The notes below the pieces were generated by a model. That model was not told the DNA's origin. It was given only the letters and a program-made list of their open reading frames with translations, and ran no database searches. A stretch of 35,335 bases of DNA, taken from positions 1 through 35,335 of the forward strand of contig JAQGJU010000105.1 in assembly GCA_028290465.1 (NCBI GenBank), read 5' to 3'. Source of the DNA: Xanthobacteraceae bacterium. GTDB taxonomy: Bacteria > Pseudomonadota > Alphaproteobacteria > Rhizobiales > Xanthobacteraceae. Made by a program: the position numbers and the translations under genes. Below, piece after piece: positions 14,692 through 22,095 of this stretch; the stretch's first letter is position 1; each line of letters starts with the position of its first letter.

Positions 14692-14760
14692 CGGCACCGC
14701 GGCGATGAGTTTCTTGTAAAACGTGTCGTAGCCCTGAATGTGGGTGACGACTACGCGCAG
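14692..14760 (-). pseudogene. Inverted remnant of an lrp/asnC-family gene
   Basis: Read on the minus strand these 69 bases match 12062-12130 of the intact regulator gene at 64 of 69 positions (about 93%) and encode LRVVVTHIQGYDTFYKKLIA plus AVP, against LRVVVTDIQ in the intact gene. Four of the five differences are silent third-position changes and one gives Asp to His. This suggests the fragment derives from a diverged homologue rather than a recent copy. Homology stops abruptly at 14760, where a dispersed hairpin repeat begins, and downstream the frame continues with unrelated codons to a stop. No start or DNA-binding domain remains. Confidence 0.75.
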
Positions 14761-14763
14761 AGG

Positions 14764-14860
14764 AACATCGCGCAGCGATGTGTCTCGAAGGATGGGGCGG
14801 CGCATGGTTCGAGACGCGCGGCTACGCCGCGCTCCTCACCATGAGGCCGGATGCGCGCAT
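14764..14860. repeat. Pair of dispersed hairpin repeats after the DUF262 gene
   Basis: The first half has ACATCG-CGCAG-CGATGT followed by GTCTCGAAGGATGG, shared with the repeat at 12228-12272. The second half has CATGGT...ACCATG enclosing a GCGCGG/CCGCGC stem, and its segment 14815-14860 recurs at 15894-15939 with three mismatches in 46 bases. Confidence 0.65.
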
Positions 14861-14885
14861 GCGATAGAAGTGCTCCTGCTTCGAC

Positions 14886-15743
14886 CTATACGCCCCAATC
14901 AGGCGCGCGCCCCGGTGGGTTGACGAGGCGGCCATCGGGCTTGGCGAGGCCGTCAATCCGCTGACGCTCCTCCGGCGTGAGAGCGAAATCGAAGATGTCA
15001 AAGTTCGCCGCCACGCGCTCGGCGTTGATTGAGGACGGAATGGCGCAGACGCCCTGATGATCGATGAGCCATCTGAGCGTAACCTGCGCCACCGACTTGC
15101 CATGCGCGGCCGCAATCTCGATGAGCTTCGGCTGGTCGAGGATGCGGCCACGGGCCAGTGGGCAGTAGCCAATGAACGCGAGGCCGTGCCGTCGGCACGC
15201 CGCGATCATCCGCGACTGGTCGAGGAGCGGATGAAACTCGGCTTGCAGCGCCGTTAGCGGCTCCGGGCTGAGACGGATCGCCTGCTCAAGCAATGTCAGG
15301 TTAAAGTTGGCGACGCCGATGTGGCGGGCAAGACCGCGCCGCTTTGTCTGCGCAAGCGCACCGATGGTGGCGGCCAAATCCATCGTCGGCAGCGGCCAGT
15401 GCACCATCAAAAGGTCCACCTGGTCGATCCCAAGCGCCTTGAGGCTCTCGGTCGTTGAGCGCTCGAAATCGAGAGGAGCAAGGTTCTCGTGCGACACTTT
15501 AGTCGTGACGAATATTTCGTCGCGTGGCAGGCCGCTCTGTCGCAACGCCTCGCCGACATTTTCTTCGCTGCCATACTTGCGCGCGGTGTCGATATGTCGG
15601 TAGCCGCTGTGCAGCGCCTTCAAGACGGCTTCAACGGTGGTGTGGTGCACCATTCCGCCGGTGCCATAACCGATGGCCGGGATAACAGCGCCAGACGCCG
15701 TGGTGACGCGTGGACCGCCGGCATGGGTGGTTGTGGTCGTCAT
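14886..15743 (-). CDS. Aldo/keto reductase
   Basis: A 285-residue NADPH-dependent reductase with the full catalytic tetrad: D52 and Y57 in HIDTARKYGSE, K82 in VTTKVSH and H115 in LLMVHWP. The coenzyme-binding segment IPSSINAERVAANFDIFDF near residue 235 is where AKRs bind the NADP phosphate. It has the length and loops of the short AKR5-like bacterial group (2,5-diketogluconate reductase-like), acting on small aldehydes and ketones. The start at 15743 has GGAGAAG upstream; the longer in-frame form to 15860 lacks such support. The cupin and aldehyde-oxidoreductase genes lie upstream on the same strand but separated by repeats, so co-transcription is uncertain. Confidence 0.92.
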   Translation of the reverse strand: MTTTTTHAGGPRVTTASGAVIPAIGYGTGGMVHHTTVEAVLKALHSGYRHIDTARKYGSEENVGEALRQSGLPRDEIFVTTKVSHENLAPLDFERSTTESLKALGIDQVDLLMVHWPLPTMDLAATIGALAQTKRRGLARHIGVANFNLTLLEQAIRLSPEPLTALQAEFHPLLDQSRMIAACRRHGLAFIGYCPLARGRILDQPKLIEIAAAHGKSVAQVTLRWLIDHQGVCAIPSSINAERVAANFDIFDFALTPEERQRIDGLAKPDGRLVNPPGRAPDWGV

Positions 15744-15893
15744 CTGGGCGACTTCTCCGATGGTGCTTTGACGGTGGCGGGAGCGGTTTGGCGGGAGCGG
15801 TCCGGCGGGCGGCACGCGGGCCGACGGCGCCACGATTGGGGATGCACTTCTTATGCGCAAGGTATTCTGACCGAACGGCGGAGACTAGTAAAA

Positions 15894-15939
15894 CGCGTGG
15901 CTACGTCGCGCTCCTCACCATGAGGCCGGATGCACGCAT
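15894..15939. repeat. Dispersed repeat, half copy
   Basis: A 46-base segment matching 14815-14860 with three mismatches, in direct orientation about 1.08 kb away, so the two copies bracket the aldo/keto reductase gene. It contains CTCCTCACCATGAGG with a CGCG-rich stem. Confidence 0.65.
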
Positions 15940-15945
15940 CCCTTC

Positions 15946-16344
15946 TCACGCCGGCTGATATTGCGCGTCCGTCACCTTCTCCAACCAGTCGACGCTCTTG
16001 CCGTTGAGTGCCTCGGCGATGGCGATGTGCGTCAGGCCCTGGGTGGCGGTCGCGCCGTGCCAATGTTTCACGCCCGGCGGAAACCACACGATATCGCCCG
16101 CCAGAATCTCTTCCCTCAGGCCGCCTTCGGCCTGCACCCAGCCGCAGCCGTGGGTAACGATCAGCGTCTGGCCGAGCGGATGCGTATGCCAGTTGGTGCG
16201 CGCGCCGGGCTCGAAGGTCACGAAGGCGCCGCTGATCCGGGCCGGAGCGCTGCCCGCAAACGGCTGTTCGACGCGGACCGCGCCGGTGAAATATTCCGCC
16301 GGGCCTTTGCGGAATGGCTGTGAATTACTGCGGGTGATTTTCAT
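15946..16344 (-). CDS. Cupin of the (R)-hydroxynitrile lyase-like type
   Basis: A 132-residue single-domain cupin. Motif 1 is [13 protein letters not shown] and motif 2 is [15 protein letters not shown]. The metal ligands fall at H53, H55, Q59 and H94, the same positions I recall for the Mn-dependent hydroxynitrile lyase of Granulicella tundricola, and the overall sequence ([27 protein letters not shown]) fits that group very well. Such enzymes cleave mandelonitrile to benzaldehyde and HCN, although the natural role of the family is not settled. It starts at 16344 with modest ribosome-site support, 30 bp after a short Tat-leader ORF. Nearby aldehyde-processing genes (AKR, paoABC) fit a role in aldehyde or cyanohydrin chemistry. 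Confidence 0.85.
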   Translation of the reverse strand: MKITRSNSQPFRKGPAEYFTGAVRVEQPFAGSAPARISGAFVTFEPGARTNWHTHPLGQTLIVTHGCGWVQAEGGLREEILAGDIVWFPPGVKHWHGATATQGLTHIAIAEALNGKSVDWLEKVTDAQYQPA

Positions 16345-16374
16345 CGTTGCGATCCGTTGCTGTGCGGCGGCAGG

Positions 16375-16437
16375 TTAGACGGCCGCCATCGACGAGAGGC
16401 CGCCGGTGGCGGCGAGCATGTGTCGGCGGGTGAACAT
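16375..16437 (-). pseudogene. Orphan Tat signal-peptide leader (20 codons), likely gene remnant
   Basis: ATG 16437 opens a 20-residue reading frame, FTRRHMLAATGGLSSMAAV after the Met, with the twin-arginine pattern and a hydrophobic stretch, then stops 30 bp before the cupin start. It looks like the 5' end of a gene for a Tat-exported protein whose body has been lost, the cupin now following. A functional leader peptide is a less likely reading. Confidence 0.4.
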
Positions 16438-16453
16438 TGGAGTGCCACTCTCA

Positions 16454-16610
16454 TTCGTCATGACCGGGCTTGTCATCGCAAATCGCGTAAACGCGATTTG
16501 CGCGCTCTTAATGCGGAACTTGGGCAAGCCCAAGTTCCGATGCCATCCACGTCTTTCTTGCTGCCATACAATAAGACGTGGATGCCCGGCACAAGGCCGG
16601 GCATGACGAA
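16454..16610. repeat. Multi-palindrome intergenic element (157 bp)
   Basis: Outer arms 16454-16473 and 16591-16610 are complementary at 18 of 20 positions. Inside are three hairpins: GCAAATCGCGT with its complement (16478-16501), CGGAACTTGGGC with its complement (16514-16539), and CCACGTCTT with its complement and a 17-nt loop (16547-16581). An alternative hairpin ATGCCCGGC-ACAAG-GCCGGGCAT (16582-16604) competes with the outer arm. The cloverleaf-like design resembles non-coding mobile elements (MITE- or REP-type) seen in Bradyrhizobium-like genomes. Confidence 0.75.
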
Positions 16611-16647
16611 CTTTGGCGAAGACGCTGACTTCAAATTCCCCGCTGCC

Positions 16648-18846
16648 TCACCCGACACCGGGCAGCCGGTCGAGCAGCTTGTCGAGCGTGACCGGATAGT
16701 TTCGCACGCGCACGCCGGTGGCGTTGTAGATCGCGTTGGCGACCGCCGCCGCGACGCCGCAGATGCCGAGCTCGCCGATTCCCTTGGCCTTCATCGGCGA
16801 CGACATCGGATCGGCTTCATCGAGGAAGATCACGTCCTGGTGCGGAATATCGGCGTGCACCGCCACTTCGTAGCCGGCGAGATCGTGATTGACGAAGAAC
16901 CCACGGCGTTTGTCGACCGCGAGTTCCTCCATCAGCGCCGCGCCGACGCCCATGGTCATCGCGCCGATGACCTGGCTGCGCGCCGACTTCGGATTGAGGA
17001 TCCGACCGCCCGAGCATACCGCCAGCATGCGTCGCACCCGGATCTCCGCCGTCGCGGCATCGACGCCGACCTCGACAAAATGCGCGCCGAAGGTCGATAT
17101 CTGGTGCGTGGTGGCGAGATTGCCAAACTCTATCGCGTCCTCGGCGACCAGTTCAGCGTCGCTCGCCGCCTGCACCAGCGGGACGCTGCGATCGCCGGAG
17201 CGAACCTGTCCGTCCGCGAACACCGCGTCGGCGGCGTTGAGTCCGAGCTTCCGCGCGACGGCCTCACGCAATTTTACGCACGCCGCGTAGACGCCGGCGG
17301 TCGAGCTGTTGGCGCCCCATTGGCCGCCCGAACCGGCCGAGGCCGGAAAGCTCGAATCGCCGAGCCGCACCACGACCTTGTCGAGCGGCACGCCCATCAT
17401 CTCGGCCGCGGTCTGGGCGATGATCGTGTAGCTCCCGGTGCCGATATCGGTCATGTCGGTCTCGACCGTGACGGTGCCGCGCCCGTCGAGGCGGACGCGC
17501 GCGCCGGACGTGATGACCGGGCTGTTGCGGAACGCGGCCGCGACACCTGTCCCGACCAGCCAGTTGCCGTCGCGAACCCGGCCGGGCTGCCGCAGGCGAT
17601 TATCCCAGCCGAAACGCTCGGCACCGATGCGGAAGCACTCGGTGAGGTGACGCTGCGAGAACGGACGCTGCGGTTCTTCAGGATCGACCTGGGTGTCGTT
17701 CATCACACGGAAGGCGATCGGATCGATCCGGAGCTTTTCCGCCATCTCGTCCATGGCGATTTCCAGCGCCATCAGACCCGACGCTTCGCCGGGCGCCCGC
17801 ATCGCGTTGCCCTCCGGCAGGTCGAGCACCGCAAGCCGTGTCGCCGTCATCCGGTTTGCGCCGGCATACAGCAGGCGCGTCTGCTGGATCGCATCCTCCG
17901 GCCGGCCACCGGGCAGATCGCCAGACCAAGTCTCGTGGCCGATCGCGGTAATCCGGCCGTCCGGGGTCGCGCCGATGCGGATCCGCTGGATCGTCGCTGG
18001 CCGGTGCGTCGTGTTGTTGGCGATGAAGGGACGGGTCAGCGCCAGCTTCACCGGTCGTCCGGAGGCGCGCGCGCCGAGCGCGGCGAGCACCGCATCGGTG
18101 CGCAAGAACAGCTTGCTGCCGAAGCCGCCACCGATATACGGCGAGATCAGGCGGACGTTCTCCTTGGGAATCCCCAGCGTCAGCGCCAAATCCCCGACGC
18201 CCCAGTCGATCATCTGGTTCGAGGTCCACAGCGTAAGCTTGTTGCCGTCCCACGCCGCCATCGAGGCATGCGGCTCCATCATGGCGTGCGAATGGTCGGG
18301 CGTGGTGTAAGTTTCGTCGTGCTGCACCGGCGCCGCCGCGAAGGCCCCGGCGAAATCGCCGACCGCGGTGTCGGGTTTTCCGTGGTCCGGCTTCGCCGCG
18401 GAATTCTTGGCTCCGGCCAGATCGTATTGGCCGTCGGCCTTGACGTACCTGACCTGAACCAGATGCGCGGCGGCGCGGGCCTGCTCGAAGGTCTCCGCGA
18501 CCACGACCGCGACGGCCTGATGATAATGCTCGATGTCGGGCCCGCCGAGCAGCATGGCGGTGTTCCGCGGCCCCTTGCCGAGCTTGCCGGCGTTCAGCGC
18601 GGTGACGATGGCCAGCACGCCGGGCGCCGCCTTGGCGTCGTCCAGGTTGATCGACGCGATCCGGCCCTTGGGGATGGCGGAGCCGACCACGAAGCCGTAG
18701 GCCGGGTTCGGCACCGCATCGTGCCGCTCATACGCGTACGGCGCGGTGCCGGTCGTCTTAGGCGGCCCGTCGATCCGGTCGACGGGCTGACCGATGATCT
18801 TGAGTTGGTCGATCGGGTTGGCGGTGGCCGGGGTGTCGAACCTCAT
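16648..18846 (-). CDS. paoC: Aldehyde oxidoreductase, molybdenum-binding subunit (PaoC-like)
   Basis: A 732-residue catalytic subunit, exactly the length of E. coli PaoC (YagR). It oxidises aromatic and aliphatic aldehydes to acids in the periplasm. Visible are the YIGGGFGSKLFLRTDA pterin motif, the GTGSYTIIAQTAAEM and GGQWGANSSTAG segments, and the active-site glutamate at E692 in KGIGELGICG, matching PaoC numbering. No signal peptide is present; in the family it is carried out by the Tat signal of subunit A. It lies 4 bp after the FAD subunit on the same strand. No XdhC-like maturation factor (paoD) follows within the window, as the multi-palindrome repeat comes next. Confidence 0.94.
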   Translation of the reverse strand: MRFDTPATANPIDQLKIIGQPVDRIDGPPKTTGTAPYAYERHDAVPNPAYGFVVGSAIPKGRIASINLDDAKAAPGVLAIVTALNAGKLGKGPRNTAMLLGGPDIEHYHQAVAVVVAETFEQARAAAHLVQVRYVKADGQYDLAGAKNSAAKPDHGKPDTAVGDFAGAFAAAPVQHDETYTTPDHSHAMMEPHASMAAWDGNKLTLWTSNQMIDWGVGDLALTLGIPKENVRLISPYIGGGFGSKLFLRTDAVLAALGARASGRPVKLALTRPFIANNTTHRPATIQRIRIGATPDGRITAIGHETWSGDLPGGRPEDAIQQTRLLYAGANRMTATRLAVLDLPEGNAMRAPGEASGLMALEIAMDEMAEKLRIDPIAFRVMNDTQVDPEEPQRPFSQRHLTECFRIGAERFGWDNRLRQPGRVRDGNWLVGTGVAAAFRNSPVITSGARVRLDGRGTVTVETDMTDIGTGSYTIIAQTAAEMMGVPLDKVVVRLGDSSFPASAGSGGQWGANSSTAGVYAACVKLREAVARKLGLNAADAVFADGQVRSGDRSVPLVQAASDAELVAEDAIEFGNLATTHQISTFGAHFVEVGVDAATAEIRVRRMLAVCSGGRILNPKSARSQVIGAMTMGVGAALMEELAVDKRRGFFVNHDLAGYEVAVHADIPHQDVIFLDEADPMSSPMKAKGIGELGICGVAAAVANAIYNATGVRVRNYPVTLDKLLDRLPGVG

Positions 18847-18850
18847 GTGT

Positions 18851-19801
18851 CTAGCTCCTCGCCTGGGCCATGATCGCGCCGAGCGTGCGCTCGACCAGCG
18901 GCAGCTTGAATGCGTTCTCGTGCGTGGGTTTGGCGCCGGCGAGCAATTGCGCCGTCACCGCCTTGGCGCCGCGCGGCATTGCCGCTTCAGCCGCCTCGAC
19001 ACGCCATGGCATGTGGGCCACGCCACCCAACGCCACGCGCCCCGTCCCATCGCGCTGAACGACGGCGCCGACCGAGATCAGCGCGAACGCATAGGAGGCG
19101 CGGTCGCGCACCTTGTGGTAGACGTGCGTGCCGCCGACCGGCTTGGGCAGTGCCACCGCCGTGATCAACTCGCCCGGCTGAAGCACGGTTTCGATCTGCG
19201 GTGTGTCGCCCGGCAGCCGGTAAAATTCAGCGATCGGGATACGCCGCGCCGCGGCGTCCGGGCGCACCGTTTCGACCGTCGCGTCCAGGGCACGCATCGC
19301 CACGGCCATGTCGCTCGGATGCGTCGCGATACAGGCATCGCTGGTGCCGATCACGGCATGCTGGCGGGTGATGCCGCCGATCGCCGCACAGCCGCTGCCG
19401 GGCTGGCGCTTATTGCAGGGCTGGTTGGTGTCGTAAAAGTATGGGCAACGGGTGCGCTGGAGCAAGTTGCCGGCGGTGGTCGCCTTGTTGCGCAACTGGC
19501 CCGAGGCGCCCGCGAGCAGCGCGCGCGACAGCAGAGCATAGTCTTGCCGCACGCGCGGATCGGCCGCCAGATCGGTGTTGCGCACCAGCGCGCCGATGCG
19601 CAGCCCGCCGTCCGACGTCGGTTCGATTTTGTCGAGCGCGAGGCCGTTCACATCAATCAGATGTGCCGGCGTTTCGATCTGGAGCTTCATCAGGTCGAGC
19701 AGATTGGTACCGCCGGCAATGAACTTGGCGCCTTGGGTGCGTGCGACCGCCGTCGCGGCCTCGGCCGGAGACTTCGCGCGTTCGTAGGTGAAGGATTTCA
19801 T
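18851..19801 (-). CDS. paoB: Aldehyde oxidoreductase, FAD-binding subunit (PaoB-like)
   Basis: A 316-residue subunit (E. coli PaoB has 318) that passes electrons from the iron-sulfur subunit to FAD. The FAD-binding loops are [13 protein letters not shown] (about 27-39) and [11 protein letters not shown] (about 109-119). A cysteine insertion with C119, C129 and C138 ([21 protein letters not shown]) is the 4Fe-4S binding loop that distinguishes PaoABC from other xanthine-oxidase-family enzymes. The C-terminal CO-dehydrogenase flavoprotein domain (about 205-305) is complete. Its start overlaps the paoA stop by 4 bases (ATGA type), showing translational coupling. Confidence 0.94.
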   Translation of the reverse strand: MKSFTYERAKSPAEAATAVARTQGAKFIAGGTNLLDLMKLQIETPAHLIDVNGLALDKIEPTSDGGLRIGALVRNTDLAADPRVRQDYALLSRALLAGASGQLRNKATTAGNLLQRTRCPYFYDTNQPCNKRQPGSGCAAIGGITRQHAVIGTSDACIATHPSDMAVAMRALDATVETVRPDAAARRIPIAEFYRLPGDTPQIETVLQPGELITAVALPKPVGGTHVYHKVRDRASYAFALISVGAVVQRDGTGRVALGGVAHMPWRVEAAEAAMPRGAKAVTAQLLAGAKPTHENAFKLPLVERTLGAIMAQARS

Positions 19802-20454
19802 GCTCGCCTCCCGGCCACTTCAGTCATCGCTTCGGCAATGTTGGAATAGGCGCCACAGCGGCAGATGTTGCCGCTCATCCGCTCGCGGAGTTCGGCCGCC
19901 GTCGCTTGCGGGACGGCGTTCAGGTCCGCGCTCACATGGCTCGGAATACCGGCCTTGATCTCGTCGAGCACCGCCACCGCCGAGCAGATCTGTCCGGGGG
20001 TGCAATAGCCGCACTGATAGCCGTCATGCTTGACGAAGGCCGCCTGCATCGGGTGCAGGTTGTCCGGCGTGCCCAGCCCTTCGATGGTGGTGATGCTGTC
20101 GCCCTCGTGCATGACGGCCAGCGTCAGGCACGAATTGATCCGCCGTCCGTCGACGATCACCGTACAGGCGCCGCATTGACCGTGATCGCATCCCTTCTTG
20201 GTACCGGAGAGATGCAATCGCTCGCGCAGCGCGTCGAGCAACGTGGTCCGCGTGTCGAGCTCAAGTTCCCGGGATACGCCGTTCACCGTGAACGAGACCT
20301 TCGACAGCACCGGCGCGCCGATAGCGGCGGCTTGGGCGTTGGGCGCCCGTGTCTGGGCATCGGCCGTGACCGGCGTCGCTGCCGCCGCCACGGATGCGGC
20401 GGTTCCGATCAACATGTTACGCCGGGATACTTCGAGTTCCCTGAGATCTTGCAT
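19798..20454 (-). CDS. paoA: Aldehyde oxidoreductase, 2Fe-2S subunit with Tat signal (PaoA-like)
   Basis: A 218-residue subunit with a twin-arginine signal ([19 protein letters not shown], residues 10-28) that carries the folded heterotrimer to the periplasm. Ferredoxin domain cysteines: C89, C94, C97 and C109 ([12 protein letters not shown]). Helical-domain cysteines: C148, C151, C198 and C200 ([20 protein letters not shown]). These hold the two 2Fe-2S clusters. It is the first gene of the three-gene operon. The ribosome site is GGAG at 20460-20463 (minus strand), and a degraded LysR-type gene lies upstream in the opposite direction, where a divergent regulator would be expected. Confidence 0.95.
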   Translation of the reverse strand: MQDLRELEVSRRNMLIGTAASVAAAATPVTADAQTRAPNAQAAAIGAPVLSKVSFTVNGVSRELELDTRTTLLDALRERLHLSGTKKGCDHGQCGACTVIVDGRRINSCLTLAVMHEGDSITTIEGLGTPDNLHPMQAAFVKHDGYQCGYCTPGQICSAVAVLDEIKAGIPSHVSADLNAVPQATAAELRERMSGNICRCGAYSNIAEAMTEVAGRRA

Positions 20455-20615
20455 ATTTCGGCTCCTATACTTGGGCTAGAGCTATGGCCCTGCGGACAAC
20501 CCGCTAGTGGGGAAATTGTTTTCGGATTGTCGAAAATGTTTCCGGATTGCTTCTATTGATCTGCTGAAGCCGCCGCCACGTCGTCACGGCGGTCTCACTT
20601 CTACATGCGATGGCG

Positions 20616-20786
20616 TTTGGAAAGCCGCGGACGTTGCCACACGTCGCCAAGCACCACGACGTGTACGCCTGGGAGTTCTAAAAGAACGGGCGCGAGTTGA
20701 GAGTGCGCGTCGAAGCGCGGTTGCCGTTCAACAATCCCGGCATGAGGCTCGCGGCGGCGCTGGCCGGATTGGGCCTCGCCTTTGTG
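20616..20786 (+). pseudogene. Degraded LysR-type regulator, effector-domain fragment
   Basis: One frame reads FGKPRTLPHVAKHHD, then VYAWEF, a stop codon (20679-20681), KNGRELRVRVEARLPFNN, and PGMRLAAALAGLGLAFV. These are recognisable pieces of the LysR substrate-binding domain (the YAWEFEKDGRELRVRV and LRLAALAGLGLAYV regions). The CIxLR segment between the first two pieces is missing and no N-terminal helix-turn-helix is found upstream. The remainder of the 20455-20793 gap shows nothing else. The right end runs into the TadE-like gene's 3' end. Confidence 0.55.
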
Positions 20787-20793
20787 TCGTGCT

Positions 20794-21366
20794 CTACGAC
20801 GTACGGCCGACCGTGGTGGACTGACGCGGACGCATATACATCTTGTCCCTCAAGGTCAGCGAGCCGGTCACCACATAGCCGATGGTCGGCGTATAAACGT
20901 ACTCGACCTCGCTCATGATCAGCGTGGTGCTGGGAACGGCCAGCGCGGCATCCAGCGTGACCGCCGCGCCCACCGTCTTTGCCGTACCATTGAGCGTATC
21001 GCTCCAGGCGACGGTGGCGGATCCGGCGGAATTGATCGTGACGGCCGTCACCACGACCTTCAAATTCGACACCGGATAGGGCGACAACACCGTCGACGAC
21101 GCGTTCAGGATGTTGGTCATGTCCGCGTTGCTGATGGTGCTGACCCGCGACGCCAGATCCGCCAGCGTCCGCGACGTCAGCGTCACCTTGCGGGCGATCG
21201 CGATGCCCTGGGACACTTCGACGACGCCGAGATAGAGCGTCATCATCAACGGCAGCAGCATCGCGAATTCGACGGCCGCGACGCCGCGCTTGTCGCCGAC
21301 CAGACTCTTTAGTCTATGCACCAAACGCGGCCCGATCGCATAAACAGCCATTACACGCTCCATCAT
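20794..21366 (-). CDS. TadE/TadF-type pilus assembly protein
   Basis: A 190-residue pseudopilin-like protein. A charged N-terminus with DKRGVAAVEFAMLLPLMMTLYLG (read in pieces; about residues 26-48) provides the TadE prepilin-type motif (G followed by VAAVEFA) and the single membrane helix. The rest is an extracytoplasmic beta-rich domain with many Thr, Ser and Val residues. Such minor pilins support Flp pilus assembly. The start overlaps the stop of the upstream TadE gene by 4 bases, so the two are translated together. ATG 21363 is an alternative start. It sits at the outer edge of the tad locus. Confidence 0.88.
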   Translation of the reverse strand: MMERVMAVYAIGPRLVHRLKSLVGDKRGVAAVEFAMLLPLMMTLYLGVVEVSQGIAIARKVTLTSRTLADLASRVSTISNADMTNILNASSTVLSPYPVSNLKVVVTAVTINSAGSATVAWSDTLNGTAKTVGAAVTLDAALAVPSTTLIMSEVEYVYTPTIGYVVTGSLTLRDKMYMRPRQSTTVGRTS

Positions 21367-21953
21367 GTGCCGGAAGGGGCGCTAACGGTGAAGGGCTCGT
21401 TGCGGAACACGGCGGTGGCCATCAAAAGGCGCTTGCCGCCGGAAATGTCGGCCAGGTTAAAGCCGAGCAGCGACACATAGACCGGCCATTGATACATCAG
21501 CCGCACCACGACGATGTCGCCGGCGCCGCCCGGAGAATAGGTGAAGTTGTCGACGAAGTTGCCGCTGGCGTCGACCGGCTTGGCGGTCGAGGCGGTCGCG
21601 AACGACGTATAGGTCCGCACGTCCACCGACATGCCGGCGGCGCAATTGAACAGACCGTAAATCTTGGTGCAGACCTTATCCTTGAAGGTGGACTGGGTCA
21701 GATTTAGCGACTGCGCCTGCCCGGTCATGATCAGTCGCGCCGAATCGGACACCGCGGTTTCCAGCGTCTGCCCGGCGAAGAAGATGATCGCGGTTTCGAT
21801 GATGGCGAACACCAGCGCCAGGAACGGCGCGGCGACAATCGCGAATTCGATGCTGGTCGCACCATCTTCCTGCCGGACCAGGCGGCGCACGGTCTTGACC
21901 CCGCGCCACCGGCCGACACGCGTCGAAAGCTTGGTCCTGATCCGAAGCAGCAT
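21363..21953 (-). CDS. tadE: TadE-type pilus assembly protein
   Basis: A 196-residue minor pilin-like protein with the TadE motif EDGATSIEFAIVAAPFLALV (about residues 29-48; cleavage expected at G-A) and a single helix continuing into FAIIETAIIFFAGQ. Two cysteines, in KVCTKIYGLFNC, could form a disulfide in the periplasm. The mature domain resembles the 20794-21366 protein in length and layout but not closely in sequence, so the pair is a diverged duplication. It is coupled to the downstream gene by a 4-base overlap. No clear promoter element is visible in the 140-bp gap to the gene upstream, although TTAACC at 22074-22079 is a possible CtrA half-site. Confidence 0.9.
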   Translation of the reverse strand: MLLRIRTKLSTRVGRWRGVKTVRRLVRQEDGATSIEFAIVAAPFLALVFAIIETAIIFFAGQTLETAVSDSARLIMTGQAQSLNLTQSTFKDKVCTKIYGLFNCAAGMSVDVRTYTSFATASTAKPVDASGNFVDNFTYSPGGAGDIVVVRLMYQWPVYVSLLGFNLADISGGKRLLMATAVFRNEPFTVSAPSGT

Positions 21954-22095
21954 GTTCGTTACACCTGAGATCCGCCGCGACGAGCGCGGGGTAAGGTTCG
22001 AACATTAGCAAAGACGCGTTTGTGAAATCTTGCGCAGATTGTATTCAACACCGGCTCATTCATTCATGAACCGTTAACCAAGCAGCTCGCCGAGC

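Noticed and set aside
16357-18873. 838-codon plus-strand reading frame
   Set aside because: It is antisense to paoC, which has all expected motifs and length. The opposite frame has shadow-like composition and crosses the palindromic element.
20507-20824. 105-codon plus-strand reading frame between paoA and the TadE-like gene
   Set aside because: It is not the frame that carries the LysR-like segments, has no ribosome site and no recognisable content. The degraded LysR reading explains the region better.
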